Of a DNA stretch of 64,000 bases, positions 23,250 to 33,720 are shown piece after piece. The stretch spans positions 94,108,968-94,172,967 of the forward strand of contig NC_064830.1 in assembly GCF_024166365.1 (NCBI RefSeq), in the 5' to 3' direction. A program made the position numbers and the translations under genes. A model generated the notes under the pieces. It saw only the letters and a list, made by a program, of their open reading frames with translations, made no database searches and was not told the origin of the DNA. Each line of letters opens with the position of its first letter. The first letter of the stretch is position 1. The DNA is from Elephas maximus indicus. Its lineage: Eukaryota; Chordata; Mammalia; Proboscidea; Elephantidae.

Positions 23250-23412
23250 AACCCTGGTGGTGTAGTGGTTAAGTGCTACGGCTGCTAACAGAAAGGTTGG
23301 CAGTTCAAATTCACCAGGTGCTCCTTGGAAACTCTATGGGGGAATTCTACTCTGTCCTCTAGGGTCCCTATGAGTCGGAATTGACTCAAGGGCAATGGGT
23401 TTTTTTTTTTTT
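23250..23412 (+). repeat. AfroSINE
   Basis: Full copy with an A/T-rich end. Flanks 'gagaagcatg' and 'gaaaagtatg' look like a decayed 10-base target-site duplication. Confidence 0.92.
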
Positions 23413-23559
23413 GAAAAGTATGTAACTCTAAGAGGTCTCCTGAAAGACCTGACAGCTTTCACCTCTTTGAAATGTAACTCCAGGTGAGCCTCCCCTACCT
23501 TCCTGTTTCCTGGAAGATTAGCCTCACTTCAGGTATCCTGCCATAAAAAAAAAAAAAGA

Positions 23560-23796
23560 TGCTAGAAAGTTGGCAATTTTGTTTTAATTATGAATGTAAT
23601 GAGCTGTATCCACTCAGCTGTATAATTAAAGATAAGATTTCTTTTTGTATTGGGTAAGATTTCTTTTTGCCTGTGGTGCGTCACATTCTGGTTTAATGCT
23701 TATTCAATAATAAAATTTTCTTTCTCTTCTGTTTTTGCGGAGGGGTTTTCTGGGTTGAGAGTAGATTTCGGTTTTAGTAACTTTTTCCCAACACAT
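23560..23796 (+). mobile_element. Possible LTR 3' part (uncertain family)
   Basis: An AATAAA signal near 23708 is followed by a T-rich segment and an end 'ttttcccaaca', a layout typical of an R-U5 end. No family is recognised and the 5' boundary is unknown. Fossil, if correct. Confidence 0.3.
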
Positions 23797-24239
23797 GTTA
23801 TGAGCGCCTGGAAGGCAGCTTAGAGATAGGGTCCCAAGCTCCCTGGGCATCCCTGGGGCACCACTCCCTTGCTAGAGGCTCACAGGATCTGGGGAAGGAA
23901 GGCCACTTCATTGGGGTGTAATGTAAAGGGGCTTCCCTTCAATGACAACACAGAACAGGTCCCGGCCCTCCATAGGCCTCCTACCCACCCTACAAAGCAA
24001 AGGCTCTCATCTCAGGGCTGGGGACTTGGTCAAAAAGAAGTTCACAGCCCCAGATGTGCTCCTCAAGGCAGCTCTAGGCTCAAGGTGACTATTGTCCAAG
24101 ACCAGAGGGGAAGCAGAACTAAGGACCATCCTGTCATCGCAACCCAATCATCTGAACACACTAGCTTTCTGCCTGCTCCTCCAGGGAAAGGGGGCTGTAA
24201 CCGAACACTGCTCAGGTTCTTTTCCTGTCCTATTAGTCG

Positions 24240-24600
24240 CTTGAGATAAGACGGACACTAAATTGCAAGGGAAACAAAGTGCCAAGTTTATTGTCTTCTC
24301 AAATAAGGAGCAGTGAGGGGTCTAGGGACCATAAGACCACGTGCTCCCCATCTGAGGGGTTGGGGAACTTTTTATTTCCAATGGCATCCGGGGGTTAGGT
24401 TTGGCACCTGGAACTCTCTGCCCTTGCCCTCCCACGTCCACATTTGGAGATCCGGATCTTCTGTCAGATGTCCGTGTGGCTGGACCCCTCGCTTCTCAAA
24501 TGGAATCAGGTGGAACCATGGGCTGGGAAATATTTTCTGGTGACAGTCTGGTCCAGGGTCTGGTGAAGGACTCGATCTCTATCTGCACATGCTCCAAGGT
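24240..24600 (-). mobile_element. Possible LTR, minus strand (uncertain)
   Basis: On the minus strand an AATAAA (near 24294) is followed by 'cttggcactttgtttccc' and 'gtgtccgtcttatctc', resembling an R-U5 arrangement. I cannot name the family. Fossil, if correct. Confidence 0.3.
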
Positions 24601-24859
24601 CTAGCTTAGGCCAGCTTAGTGGACAGAGCCACTATCTGCTGCGACTTCCTGGAAAATCTTGCTCAAAACAAACTCGTGGTTAGCAAGACAGGGAAAGGAG
24701 GGGAAGGGGTGTTGATTGGGGATTTCAGGGCTAGAAGTCCTCTTTCCTCCCTGCTCTCCAACCTAGAGTCAGATCAGTCGTGTCCAGAAGAGATACAAAA
24801 CCCCTTTGCTAGCCTAGAAGCCAGACTGGCCAGGCTCACTCCACTTTTGCCCCATATTA

Positions 24860-25297
24860 GGAACTGTGTCTCCCCAAAATGTGTCAGCTTGGTTAGGCCA
24901 TGATTCCCAGTATTGTGTGACTGTCCATTTTGTCATCTGATATTTTCTTGTGTTGTAAATTCTAACCTCTATGATGTTAAATGAGGCAGGACAAACTACA
25001 GGATTAAGATATCTCTAGTCAGTCTCTTGAGATAAAAGGAGCAGAAAGAAGGGACCTCATGCCACCAAGAATTAAGAACCAGGAGGGAAACATGCCCTTT
25101 GGACCCAGGGTGCCTCTGTTGTGAAGTTCCTTAGACTAGGGGGAGAGTGATGACAAGGGCCTTCTCCCAAAGCTGACAGAAAGCCTTTCCCTGGAGCTGG
25201 TGCCCTGAATTGAGACTTCTAGCCTCCTAGACTGAGAATAAGTTTTTGTTAAAGCCACCCACTTGTGGTATTTCTGTTATAGCAGCACTAGATGACT
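24860..25297 (+). mobile_element. MaLR/ERVL-type solo LTR, diverged
   Basis: The ordered text ('ggccatgattcccagtattgtg', 'acctctatgatgttaa', 'cacccacttgtggtatttctg') matches the other LTR copies in this window. It ends about 220 bases beyond the ZP3 polyadenylation signal, in ZP3 sense-antisense orientation. Confidence 0.85.
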
Positions 25298-25530
25298 AGT
25301 CTCCTTGGAGACATCAGGTCCCAGATTACATTTGCCCCTGGGAAAAGCAGCCCTGTCCCCAGGAAGGCTACGTTGCCTAGAACCAGGGAGAGTACAGTTT
25401 GCCTCCCATTGTACAGACAAACACTGGAGGTATGGTAGTATTTGTTGGATTGTACATTTCAGCCCACGGCAGATATTTCCAACCCCTACACCCATAAACA
25501 GTCACCACACTACACACTTGAGGTTGCTTT

Positions 25531-25536
25531 TTTATT
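25531..25536 (-). terminator. ZP3 polyadenylation signal overlapping the stop codon
   Basis: The minus strand reads CAATAAAAAAG. AATAAA occupies 25536-25531, and the TAA stop (25534-25532) is inside it. A GT-rich stretch (GTGTGTAGTGTGGTGACTG type, about 25516-25498) follows as a downstream element, so cleavage probably falls within about 20 bases. Very short 3' UTRs of this kind are known for zona pellucida genes. Confidence 0.92.
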
Positions 25537-28500
25537 GGGAAGCAGACACAGGACACATCACAGGGTAGGAAACAGCACGCCACCTGGTGGCAAGACCCAG
25601 GACAACAGCAGCCAGAGTCAAGGTCACCACCACCACCAGGCCTAAACCCAGTGCCATGGAGCTGTGAGCAGCAGAGGTCCATTCCTCCATTCCATGGTCA
25701 CCAGCCTTCCCCAGGAAGATCAGAGGCCCCACAGTGACGTCTGCTTCTTCTGCCACTGTAAATGATACCCAAGTTTACCTTAGTTCCCTGCCCCTGCTTC
25801 CTGCTCCAGGAATCAGCTCAGAAGTTGTTCCTGTTCTTAGCTGCTGAGCTGGGGGGTTTCGCCCTAACAGTTGTATTCTCTTCCCTACACCCCGAGTTAT
25901 GTTTCAGTAGAATCCCAGGATAATAGCAGTGCTGCCCTGGCTGAAGCTGGGATGGGGGCTTGGAGCCCCTCCTACTTATCCCTAAGCTTTGTGGCAGAAG
26001 GCCTTAAGCCCCAACCCCCTAGGGGGGAACAGCCTGAATGGGGACAAGTTTGCAACACTGTTCTCCCATGAAGTGGCAGCAGGTACCCTAGATAGTAGGG
26101 TGGGCAATAGCCCTGTGGCTGCCCTAAGACATACCATGCCTGCGTTTGCGGGAAGCAGACTTCTGCTGCTGGCTCGTTAACAGCTGCTCTGTGGGGGACA
26201 GCTTCCTAGAAAGGCCTGGCCTGCCACAGTCACCCTTGTTACAGCATCCACAGATGTCATCAGTGCCTTCTACTGGGGACCAGCTAAAAAGGAAAGAAGA
26301 GGTTTATCAGGGTTTTGCTGCCTGCAGGAAAGTCCGCTGATTAACGTGTATACTGGAGGAATAGACGTGAGGGGTGACTAGCTGGGTTCTACTCTAGTCA
26401 TAAGATCTGATCTTACCTGTTGGAAGACTTGCTGAAGGAACAGGCTTTGTTTAGTTGGTCTGGGGCTTGGTTGGCTGGAGTGACCTTCAAATGGCAGGTG
26501 ATATAGATCTGGAAGTAATAGCTATTATTAGGCAAGCCAGTTCTTAATATAATCTTTAACCCTGTGAGGATGAAGAGCCCCATTTTGGAGATGCAGAACT
26601 AGAGTTCCAAAGGTTAACTCACCTAAGATTGCAGAGCAAGTAGCAAATCTGATCCTAGGTTGAGACTCATGATCTTTACCTCCCCAACCTTTCGGTGAAC
26701 TTGTCTACTTAGCATGCTGAACCCTGGGCCCATAAAGTGAGAACCTCAGGGATGGTGCTGGGGAAATAGGACACTTAAGTACTTAGCAGGGCTCTTAAGG
26801 CTGCCACCTGACTAGATGACATGCTATTTTTCTTCTTTTTCAGGAGATGTGATTGTGAGCATTGATCCATTTTTCAATGTAGAATTGAATGGGGCAAGTT
26901 ACTTCTGTGACTTGAAGTCCTTAGGTACTAGAGATCTCTTCAACTAGCTTCTTTGGAGTTCTCATTTCATACCTGGAGTCAGCTTTCTGGCTATTTCCTT
27001 AGGCAAGCTTCCCTGATCTGCTATTCTTTCTCAGGTATATGCCTCCTATATGTTGTTAACCTGCCATCAGGTCAGCCCAACTCTGACTCCATACACAACA
27101 GGAACAGAACACTTCCCAGTCCTATATCATCCATGATCAGTTGTAGATCAGACCATTGGGATCCATTGGTTTATACTGGCTGATTTCCAGAAGCAGGTCA
27201 CCAGGCCTTTCTTCCTAGTCTTATTCTGAAAGCTCTGCTGAACCGTGTTTAGTATCATAGCAACATACGAATCTCCACTGACAGGAGTGGTAGCTATGCA
27301 TAAGGTACACTGACTGGGAATCGAACCCAGGTCTCCTGCATGGAAGGTGAGAATTCTACCCGAGACCACCAGTGTTCCCTAGCTGCCCTATAGGAATCTA
27401 TTATCAATCTGTCCATGACATGTGAACCAGAAGGTGACACTAGACTAGTACCCTGGCCTAGACCTGGCAGAACTATAACTTCTCAGAAATGGTACTTGAC
27501 CATCCTTGTCTAACAAATGCTCGAGAAGGCGCATGAGTAGCCTGCCTGGAGCCAAGGGCTCCAAAACCCAATTGAGCTATCAACTCCCCTGCAAGATCAT
27601 GATCTCCTTATCCCAGTAGAGCTGGTACCCAATCCTACTACCTCAAGTAGGCGCTGATCCACTTGTCAGAGTCATCCCCAGGTCAGAGTTTCCCTTCATA
27701 TTCTAGGTAGGTCTTCAATACCTGCCTGCCCTACTCTGCACGGACGTGGAGCCTCCTAGCTGAAAAACTTCTGCAGAGCTACAAGCCTTGGCCACCACCT
27801 AGTGGCTAAGTGTATCAGCAGGAAAACTATCTCAAAAAATATGACACCACTTAAGTTCTTTGGGTCTTTTAACAAGCCAGGGTACACTTCTAATTATCTG
27901 TCTTCTGTAAACCTGCCTTGCTCTGTGCTTCTAGCTACCCCATTAGAGAGGAGCTTCCTGATCCTTTAGCATCCCTAGTTCAGGAAAGGAACTACTTTTA
28001 TCTTTAGCTTCCTTCCAGTACATTCTTCTGGTGCTACCTGGAGCCTATGCTATCTTGGTGGCTTTGCTCTAGCTATTGAATAAAGTTGTTCCTTCTCTTT
28101 ATGTGCTATGGCTCTGCCGAGTCATTCTTCCCCACTGCTGGAGAACTTTCCTAGAGCTTAGGCTACCTCCCGTTGATCAGCACTGTTCTCTAGTTGTAGT
28201 TACCCCCATTCCCCCGGCTCCAGTTCCTGGAGATGCAGATACTAGCTTAATTTTAACCCATGCTGATGGCCACCACCTGTGCTAAGATCCACCCCCCCCC
28301 CCCAACCTTTTACCCACTGGACCACCTCTGAAGTCAGCCTTGACTTGTAAATTCTCAGCCCACTGCAGACAAACTAAATCAGAAACCCTGAGGGTAGGGC
28401 CAACAACGTGTTCAATAAGCCCTTAAGGTGGGGCTTATGCACATTCAGGTTTCAGAAACACTGATCTAGACTATGATCAAGCCCAAGAAGCCATCCCATT

Positions 28501-31500
28501 AAAAAAAAAAAAAAAAAAAAAGAGAGAAAGAAAATCTTGCCCTTCAAGGATACCTCCAGGAAGGCCGACAACTACTTTTTGTCAAGTCTTTCACTCAACC
28601 CTTGCTCATCTGGGTTCCTGCCCTGCTGACCTAGGCAAGGTCAAGGTCCATGGTTGTATGGTTGTTGGTCCTCATCTTATTTGAGCTGTCAGCTGAGCCT
28701 CCTGGGGCTCCCATTCTCATTTGTTTTATTCCTACAGCCCCTGGCTCCTTCCCCATCCTTTGTGGGGTGTTTTAAACCTATTTCTTTAAAAGCTTATGTT
28801 GCTTATGCCTTCTCTGGGAGCATTGGTGACACACTGGTTATGAGCTCGGCTGCTAACCAAAAAGGTCCACAGCTCGAACCCACCAGCTGTTCCTTGGAAA
28901 CCCTATCTCCATCAAGCTCATGGCTGTTTCTGCTTGGAAAGTTAGAACAGGAACAAAGCAATCAAGTTGGTTGCTTACACGGAGAGCTAGTGAATGACAG
29001 GATTTTAAGCTTGGTCAGAGTTCAGCCTTATCGCAGAGTAGAAGAAAAGCTATTACCGTGTTTCTGGAGTCATTAGCGAAGTGGAACACATCCACTGTGA
29101 ACTGGAGAGTATCTGGACCCGGTCTGGGGGCTCTGAATACAGAGGAGGCATCGGAGAGACCGTCCACAAGACAACTGTGACGAAGACAAAAATGACATTA
29201 GAGCCTATGTAAGGTGGCTGTTGGGTTGTCAGGAGCCCCTTGTTGTAAAGTTTCCCTAAACATAGCCCAGCCCTCACCCGTGGAAGTCCACAATGGTGTG
29301 ATGAGGGGAGGTGGTCCTGGCTGGCGTTGGCGTAGCCACACAGTGGTCCACAAACAGTCGCAGTGGCATATGGCTGCCCAGGCGTACCTCTGCCTGAAGA
29401 TGGGCTGTGTCTCCCAGGCGGAAGGTAGGAGTCCTCTTCTCAGTGCTCCAGTCCTCTGAAAAGCAGTCCAGGTTTAAAGATGCCAAGAACTTTCCCCGCC
29501 AGACCCCTCCAGCCCTCCTTGCTTACCCTCCATCAGGCGCAGAGAGAATGCCAACTTCTCCTCTGAGAGCACCGTGGTCCTGAAGGGCACCCAAGTGGGC
29601 AAGACCGCATGGCTGCTTACATTGCCCTGCCTGGGAGAAGAGCAACAGTTGTTGCCCACCTTCCCCAGGGCTCACCCCAGCTGGGCCCCCATGGAGGGGG
29701 TATCTCATTTCTACCCTACTGCAAGAATCCTCAGCTGCAACCAAGCTGAACAGTCTAAGCCTGCCCCTTGACCTTCTAGAACTCCCACCTCCTCTATAAT
29801 GGGACTCCATTCTTGGGTCCATCCAGCCCTCCTGTGACAGCATCTGGACTGCAGCATGAAGACCACTACATCTGAAGCTAGAAGCTTGGTTTCTAGTAGG
29901 GCTTCAAACCAGTTCTGGTTTGAACTCCCACTGAGAATTTGCATTTCTAGCAGGTTCCCAGGTGATGCTGTTGCTGCTGGTTAGGGACTTTTCTGAGAAC
30001 CACTGTATAGCAGTGGTTCTCAAAATTATACATAAGAATCACCTGGGATCTTAAGATGTAGGTTGAGTCAGCATATCTGGGGTCAAAATGTAAGCCCTGA
30101 TTTCTAGACCCAGATCTGCTCTCCTTGTTGACTAACCCTAGAGGCTTGGGGGGGTGGGGGTCAGAGTCTGAGGCCAGCAGTGCCTTCTCTGCACCCCCCA
30201 GGATTCTGTGGCTGCTACTAAGAGGTAGCCTAATTTGGGATGCATTTAGGAGGATCAAACTAGACCCAGCAAGTCCTACTCCCACCTAGGGCTAAGGACA
30301 GTAACCACAGCCTCAAATATGTGGTGTCTCCCAGCTGGGCCTGCAGGTGTTACAGGTAGGCTGATAGTCAGGTATGAGGGTGAGGGGCCTTTGACTCAGG
30401 GCTGTGGCAGGTTCGGTCTTCACTGACCTGGGATAGTGGCACTCTATGGGGACCTCAGCATGGTTAGTCCTCAGGATGGACAGGTTTCCCACAGGGCGGG
30501 GGCTGTGGAGCAGGAAGGTGCTGTACACTAGAGCATCATCAGTCACCTGAAGGAAAAACAAGGTGTTAACGCTTCCAGGATCAGGTACCCAAGGTGCACC
30601 TGCCCCAGGCAAGGATGGCAAGGGCAGCCTGCCGGGGGCTGGAGAGGGGAAATACAGGATCAGTAATAAAACCTGGCTTTACCGACCTGAATGAGAGCCT
30701 GGATAAGGGCACCATTTTGCACCTCAGATTCTTCACCTCTGAATGGTGACACCACCTCTAGAGTCTCTGTCAACTAAGTGCCAGACACCAAGCGGTGCCT
30801 GATGACTAGACAAATCGGGATATGCTCTCTCCTCCTCCTGCTGCCTCCCCCACCTCACCGTACACAGGTTCCTTTTTCAGAGGAGGCCTAGGGCCAAGAA
30901 AGTCCATTTCACAGGGAGGGCAGCTGGTGTAGCTGTGGCCCAAGGCAGGAAGAACACCAAAACAAAAACCAGATCCATTGCCATCGAGTCGGTTCCGACT
31001 CATAGCAACCCTATAGGACAGAGTAGAACTGCCCCATAGAGTTTCAGAGCGCCTGGTGGATTCGAACTGGCCTTTTTTGGTTAACAGCGTTAGTAGTACT
31101 TAACCACTACACCACCAGGGCATCCCAGGAAGCGCGCAGGCAGGTGCTATCAGGGCAGTTTGTACCCTCCAATTGTGCTGCACCAGAGGCCCAGTTAGCT
31201 TCCTGCCCTGACTGGCTCAGTCCTCAGAGTAGGGCGTCCCAGTTCTCTCCTAGCAAATGTCCCAGGCAGAACTGGCTGCCTGGTTTGTGGAACCCAGTGC
31301 AAAGTGAAGATGTGAAGCCCCTCGTTCAAGAATTAGTTTCACAGTGGCAGCAGAGCGTTAAACCAAGCCTGAGACACAGCTCCAACACCTGTGACTGACC
31401 CTGGCCCCAGGTGATTCTTACTGTACTAGGGAAAGGAATTGCCAAGGTTTGCTCCTCACTGGAATCACCTGGGGTCTGAATACTGATATCTGCCTCTTAC

Positions 31501-32826
31501 TCCCCTTCTGATTTAATTGGTACAGGGTGCAGCCTGGACAACAGGTTTTTAGATGTTTCCCTCAGTGATTCTAATATGTAAAGTTTGGGAATTACAAATA
31601 ACTCCTGCAGCTCTCTGCCAACACGCCCCGACCCCGGAAACAGGGGCCGTGAGTCCTCAAGGCAAGTCTGGGGACTATACCTAACACCGGAGCTCTGGCT
31701 AGAGGACTAGGCTTGGCCACACCCACTTGGAGTCCAGAAGGCTGGGGCCTCACAGTTGGAGGGAGGACAGGCCTTCCACAGGGCTAGGAATTCCCCTGGG
31801 GAAACACAGCTAGGGCCCTGGGTTCTGGCCCTGCGTTGCTGAAAGACCCCTTCCTTGTAATCTGAGCTTCTGTTTCCCCACTGCTTTGGGGGAGTGATCT
31901 GTCTGTGATTCTCTTTATATGAGGTCCCTTATTTTTTAATTTTTTTCAAGCACCTGCCTCTCCCACTTGAGCTACCTCTCCCACTTGAACTACCTCCAAA
32001 GATTGGATTAAGGTCTGTCTCAGGTTCTTGAACACAGAGGTGACGGTATTGCCTTCCTCCTCCTTTTACCCACTTTTAATTCAGGGTGGCCAAGCCATTA
32101 GACACGAGTGAGGAGGCAGGTCAAAATCTGGTCTTCCACAATGATTATTTCTGGGCTTTCTGAAGTGTCAAAATCTCTCTTCCATACAAGTGTCTAGTGC
32201 CCCCAACCAAGTGCCTGATGCCCTATCCCACACACATACCCACGCACACTGTCCTGTAGGCCTATATCTCCTGGATTCCCTCCAGGGGGTTCATAAATCC
32301 TTAGGAGGAATTGGGGTAGGGTGCCCCTTCTGGCCCAGAGTTCACTGCTGCCTCTGGACCCTACCCCACCTCCCTGATTCAGGCAGCTAGAGGTCTCCTG
32401 CCCCATCCCCAGCTTCAGGCCTCAGCTGCTCCACCTCCTCCACCCACGAGTAAGAGGGAACTGCTCTCGTTCCATCTCCCCCTCCGCCTCCCACGACTCC
32501 CACCCAAGCCTCACCTGCACACGGTTGCCACACTCATGCAGCCCAACCTCAAACCTGACCACGTCGCCAGTGTCCTCAGAGACCAGGGGCTCACAGTGCT
32601 CAGGGCCCAGGGTGAGGTCTGAAGGTCTGACGAGCTTCCCAGTGCCAAAGAAGTTTCTGCTGACAGTGACCACCAGCTGAGCCTCCAGGCATTCCACCAG
32701 CACAGGTTGTGGGGATGACACAGGGCCATGGGCTCCACCCTGAAGGAGCCAGAGGGGGTGGGGGTAGCACAGCTCCGTCCCTCCCCAGAGCAGAAGGCAA
32801 ATGAAGAGCCTGTAGCTCAGCCCCAT
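25532..32826 (-). CDS. ZP3: Zona pellucida sperm-binding protein 3, complete eight-exon gene
   Basis: ZP3 is an oocyte-secreted glycoprotein that polymerises with other ZP proteins to form the egg coat and takes part in sperm binding. Exons: 32826-32515, 30546-30428, 29630-29527, 29455-29278, 29174-29057, 26508-26417, 26283-26135, 25755-25532, giving 1296 nt (431 aa plus stop). Exons 1-6 have the residue counts I recall for human ZP3 (424 aa); exon 7 is four and exon 8 three residues longer. A signal peptide ([20 protein letters not shown]) leads into the ZP domain (from about residue 45), with [14 protein letters not shown] and TIVDFHGCLVDG. Exon 7 holds [12 protein letters not shown] and ends in a furin site, SRKRRH. 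Exon 8 encodes the transmembrane segment (about [18 protein letters not shown]) and a short tail. N-glycosylation sites NLS (125), NVS (147) and NDS (272) are kept; the human N226 site is absent (TTS). The first ATG is chosen because it begins the signal peptide; the open frame upstream of it is not in the mRNA by the TATA position. The gene looks intact. Confidence 0.97.
26560..26690 (-). repeat. MIR fragment in ZP3 intron 5
   Basis: 'accctgtgaggatgaagagcc' and 'aactcacctaagattgcagagc' match the MIR core in reverse. Confidence 0.65.
27042..27375 (-). repeat. tRNA-Gly-headed composite SINE in ZP3 intron 5
   Basis: Read on the minus strand, the head (27375-27307) is a tRNA-Gly-like sequence. 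It has a paired acceptor stem (ACACTGG with TCAGTGT), an intact T arm (CTGGG TTCGATT CCCAG) and loop CTTCCAT. The anticodon stem has two mismatches and the D arm is one or two bases short. The body (about 27280-27245) resembles the RTE 5' untranslated region at 12520-12555. A segment like that of the GGGTGG-head SINEs ('gaagaaaggcctggtgacc') follows. The end (27042) is the RTE-like tail with 'gttaacaaca'. It is not a functional tRNA gene. Confidence 0.8.
28340..28470. repeat. MER5A-like hAT relic in ZP3 intron 5
   Basis: 'aaactaaatcagaaaccctgaggg' and 'ttcaggtttcagaaacactg' match the interior and terminus of MER5A. Diverged. Confidence 0.5.
28816..28910 (+). repeat. AfroSINE head fragment in ZP3 intron 5
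   Basis: It carries the tRNA-like head with B-box-like 'agctcgaacccacc' and stops at 'ggaaaccctatctcc'; the tail is missing. Confidence 0.75.
29890..30180. repeat. MER5A-like hAT relics in ZP3 intron 2
   Basis: Two facing terminal segments meet near 30000 ('ctgagaaccactg' then 'cagtggttctcaaaatt'). Each has the 'atcacctggg' or 'gttcccaggtgat' interior, so this is probably two fragments back to back. Confidence 0.6.
30960..31122 (-). repeat. AfroSINE in ZP3 intron 1
   Basis: Full copy on the same strand as the gene, low divergence; 'gccatcgagtcggttccg' in the tail and 'actacaccaccagggc' at the head. Confidence 0.92.
31390..31600. repeat. MER5A-like hAT relic in ZP3 intron 1
   Basis: 'ctggaatcacctggggtctg', 'tctgatttaattggt' and 'gtgattctaatatgtaaag' follow the MER5A order. 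Confidence 0.6.
31600..32510. other. Remaining ZP3 intron 1 sequence
   Basis: No exon or repeat is recognised apart from a short duplicated phrase at about 31960-31995 ('ctcccacttgagctacct' then 'ctcccacttgaactacct'). Confidence 0.4.
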
Positions 32827-32876
32827 GATACCTGCAGAGCCACGCCAGCACGGTCCACAGCAGTACCACCTAGCCA

Positions 32877-32883
32877 TCTTATA
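32877..32883 (-). promoter_or_regulatory. ZP3 TATA box
   Basis: The minus strand reads GGAGTATAAGATGG with TATAAGA at 32883-32877. A start about 25-30 bases downstream (near 32850) would leave a 5' UTR of about 25 bases before the ATG at 32826. A very short leader of this size fits what is known of ZP3. Confidence 0.85.
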
Positions 32884-32918
32884 CTCCCAGGATGATGGCC
32901 CACTCACACCTGGGCTCC

Positions 32919-32924
32919 CACGTG
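32919..32924 (-). promoter_or_regulatory. Candidate E-box (CACGTG)
   Basis: A palindromic E-box lies about 40 bases upstream of the TATA box. Zona genes are activated in oocytes by FIGLA through an E-box, usually nearer 200 bases upstream. Further CANNTG hexamers occur at 32957-32962 and 33079-33084; which one is used cannot be told from sequence. Confidence 0.4.
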
Positions 32925-32984
32925 CCTCCCTTCCCCAGCCAATCCACTGGGCTAGGCACTTGCCACTCAAAGCGGTCCCTGGTC

Positions 32985-33120
32985 CAGCAGAATGGGGTTC
33001 ACCTGGGAGCTTGTTAGAAATGCAGCATCTCAGCCCCCACCCAGCCTACTGCATCAGAATCTGGGTTTTAGCTATCTCCAAGTGATTTGTATTTACACGG
33101 AAGTTGGAGAAGCGCTGAGC
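32985..33120. repeat. MER5A relic upstream of the ZP3 promoter
   Basis: 'ttcacctgggagcttgttagaaatgcag', 'tgcatcagaatctgggttt' and 'gaagcgctgag' follow the MER5A order. It begins about 100 bases upstream of the TATA box and contains one CAAGTG E-box candidate. Confidence 0.7.
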
Positions 33121-33514
33121 TGGCAGCCTGGTCAGCCGTGACTTCTGACCCCTTCTCTATGCCACCCTACACATCCAGCCCTTTGCTGGCCCTGCTTTCA
33201 GGAAGCTCACAGCCCAGTAGGGAGCCAAGAGCTGTCACTAGGTTGATGGGAGGGAACAGGAGTAAGGCCTTGATTGAAGGGTGGGGAGAATTTGATCAGA
33301 AATGCCAGGAAGCACAGTCCAAGGGGAGAACAGGAGGGGCATCAATTAAGAGACAAGAGGAGTTTTATGACTAGAGGGTTCAGACAGAGGCAGCTGTGTG
33401 AACAGAGGTGTAGAAAGGGGAAATCACTGGTCAGGCTTGGGTCGGGGGGTACCTAGGAGCTCAGAGTTGCTGAAGCATCAGGCCCTGGGGGTGGGAGGTC
33501 AGGTGGCAGTTTAG

Positions 33515-33720
33515 GAGGCTGGGGAGGTGGGCAGGGAGGATCAGGAAGGTTCCAGGCTGAAATGTTAGACTTTGCCTTTTGGGCTAGGGAGGTCATGGGA
33601 AGATGTTGAAGCAGGTGAATGATCTGGTCAGCTGTGGCTAGGAAGGGGCAGGACTGGTGACAAGAGTCAGGAGGCTGCTGCCCTTGTCCTCACGGAGGGT
33701 GGTGAAGGACTGACAGACTC
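33515..33720 (-). repeat. L2 LINE fragment
   Basis: 'gactttgccttttgggctag', 'gggaagatgttgaagcagg' and 'gaatgatctggtc' are the reverse of the L2 3' region. Confidence 0.5.

Noticed and set aside
27307-27375. A tRNA-Gly gene on the minus strand
   Set aside because: The acceptor and T arms are fine, but the anticodon stem has two mismatches and the D arm is short. The sequence also runs straight into a SINE body and RTE-like tail, so it is a SINE head.
32422-32970. A 182-residue open frame as the true ZP3 first exon
   Set aside because: It begins upstream of the TATA box and reads past the exon 1 donor at 32515. The signal peptide starts at 32826.
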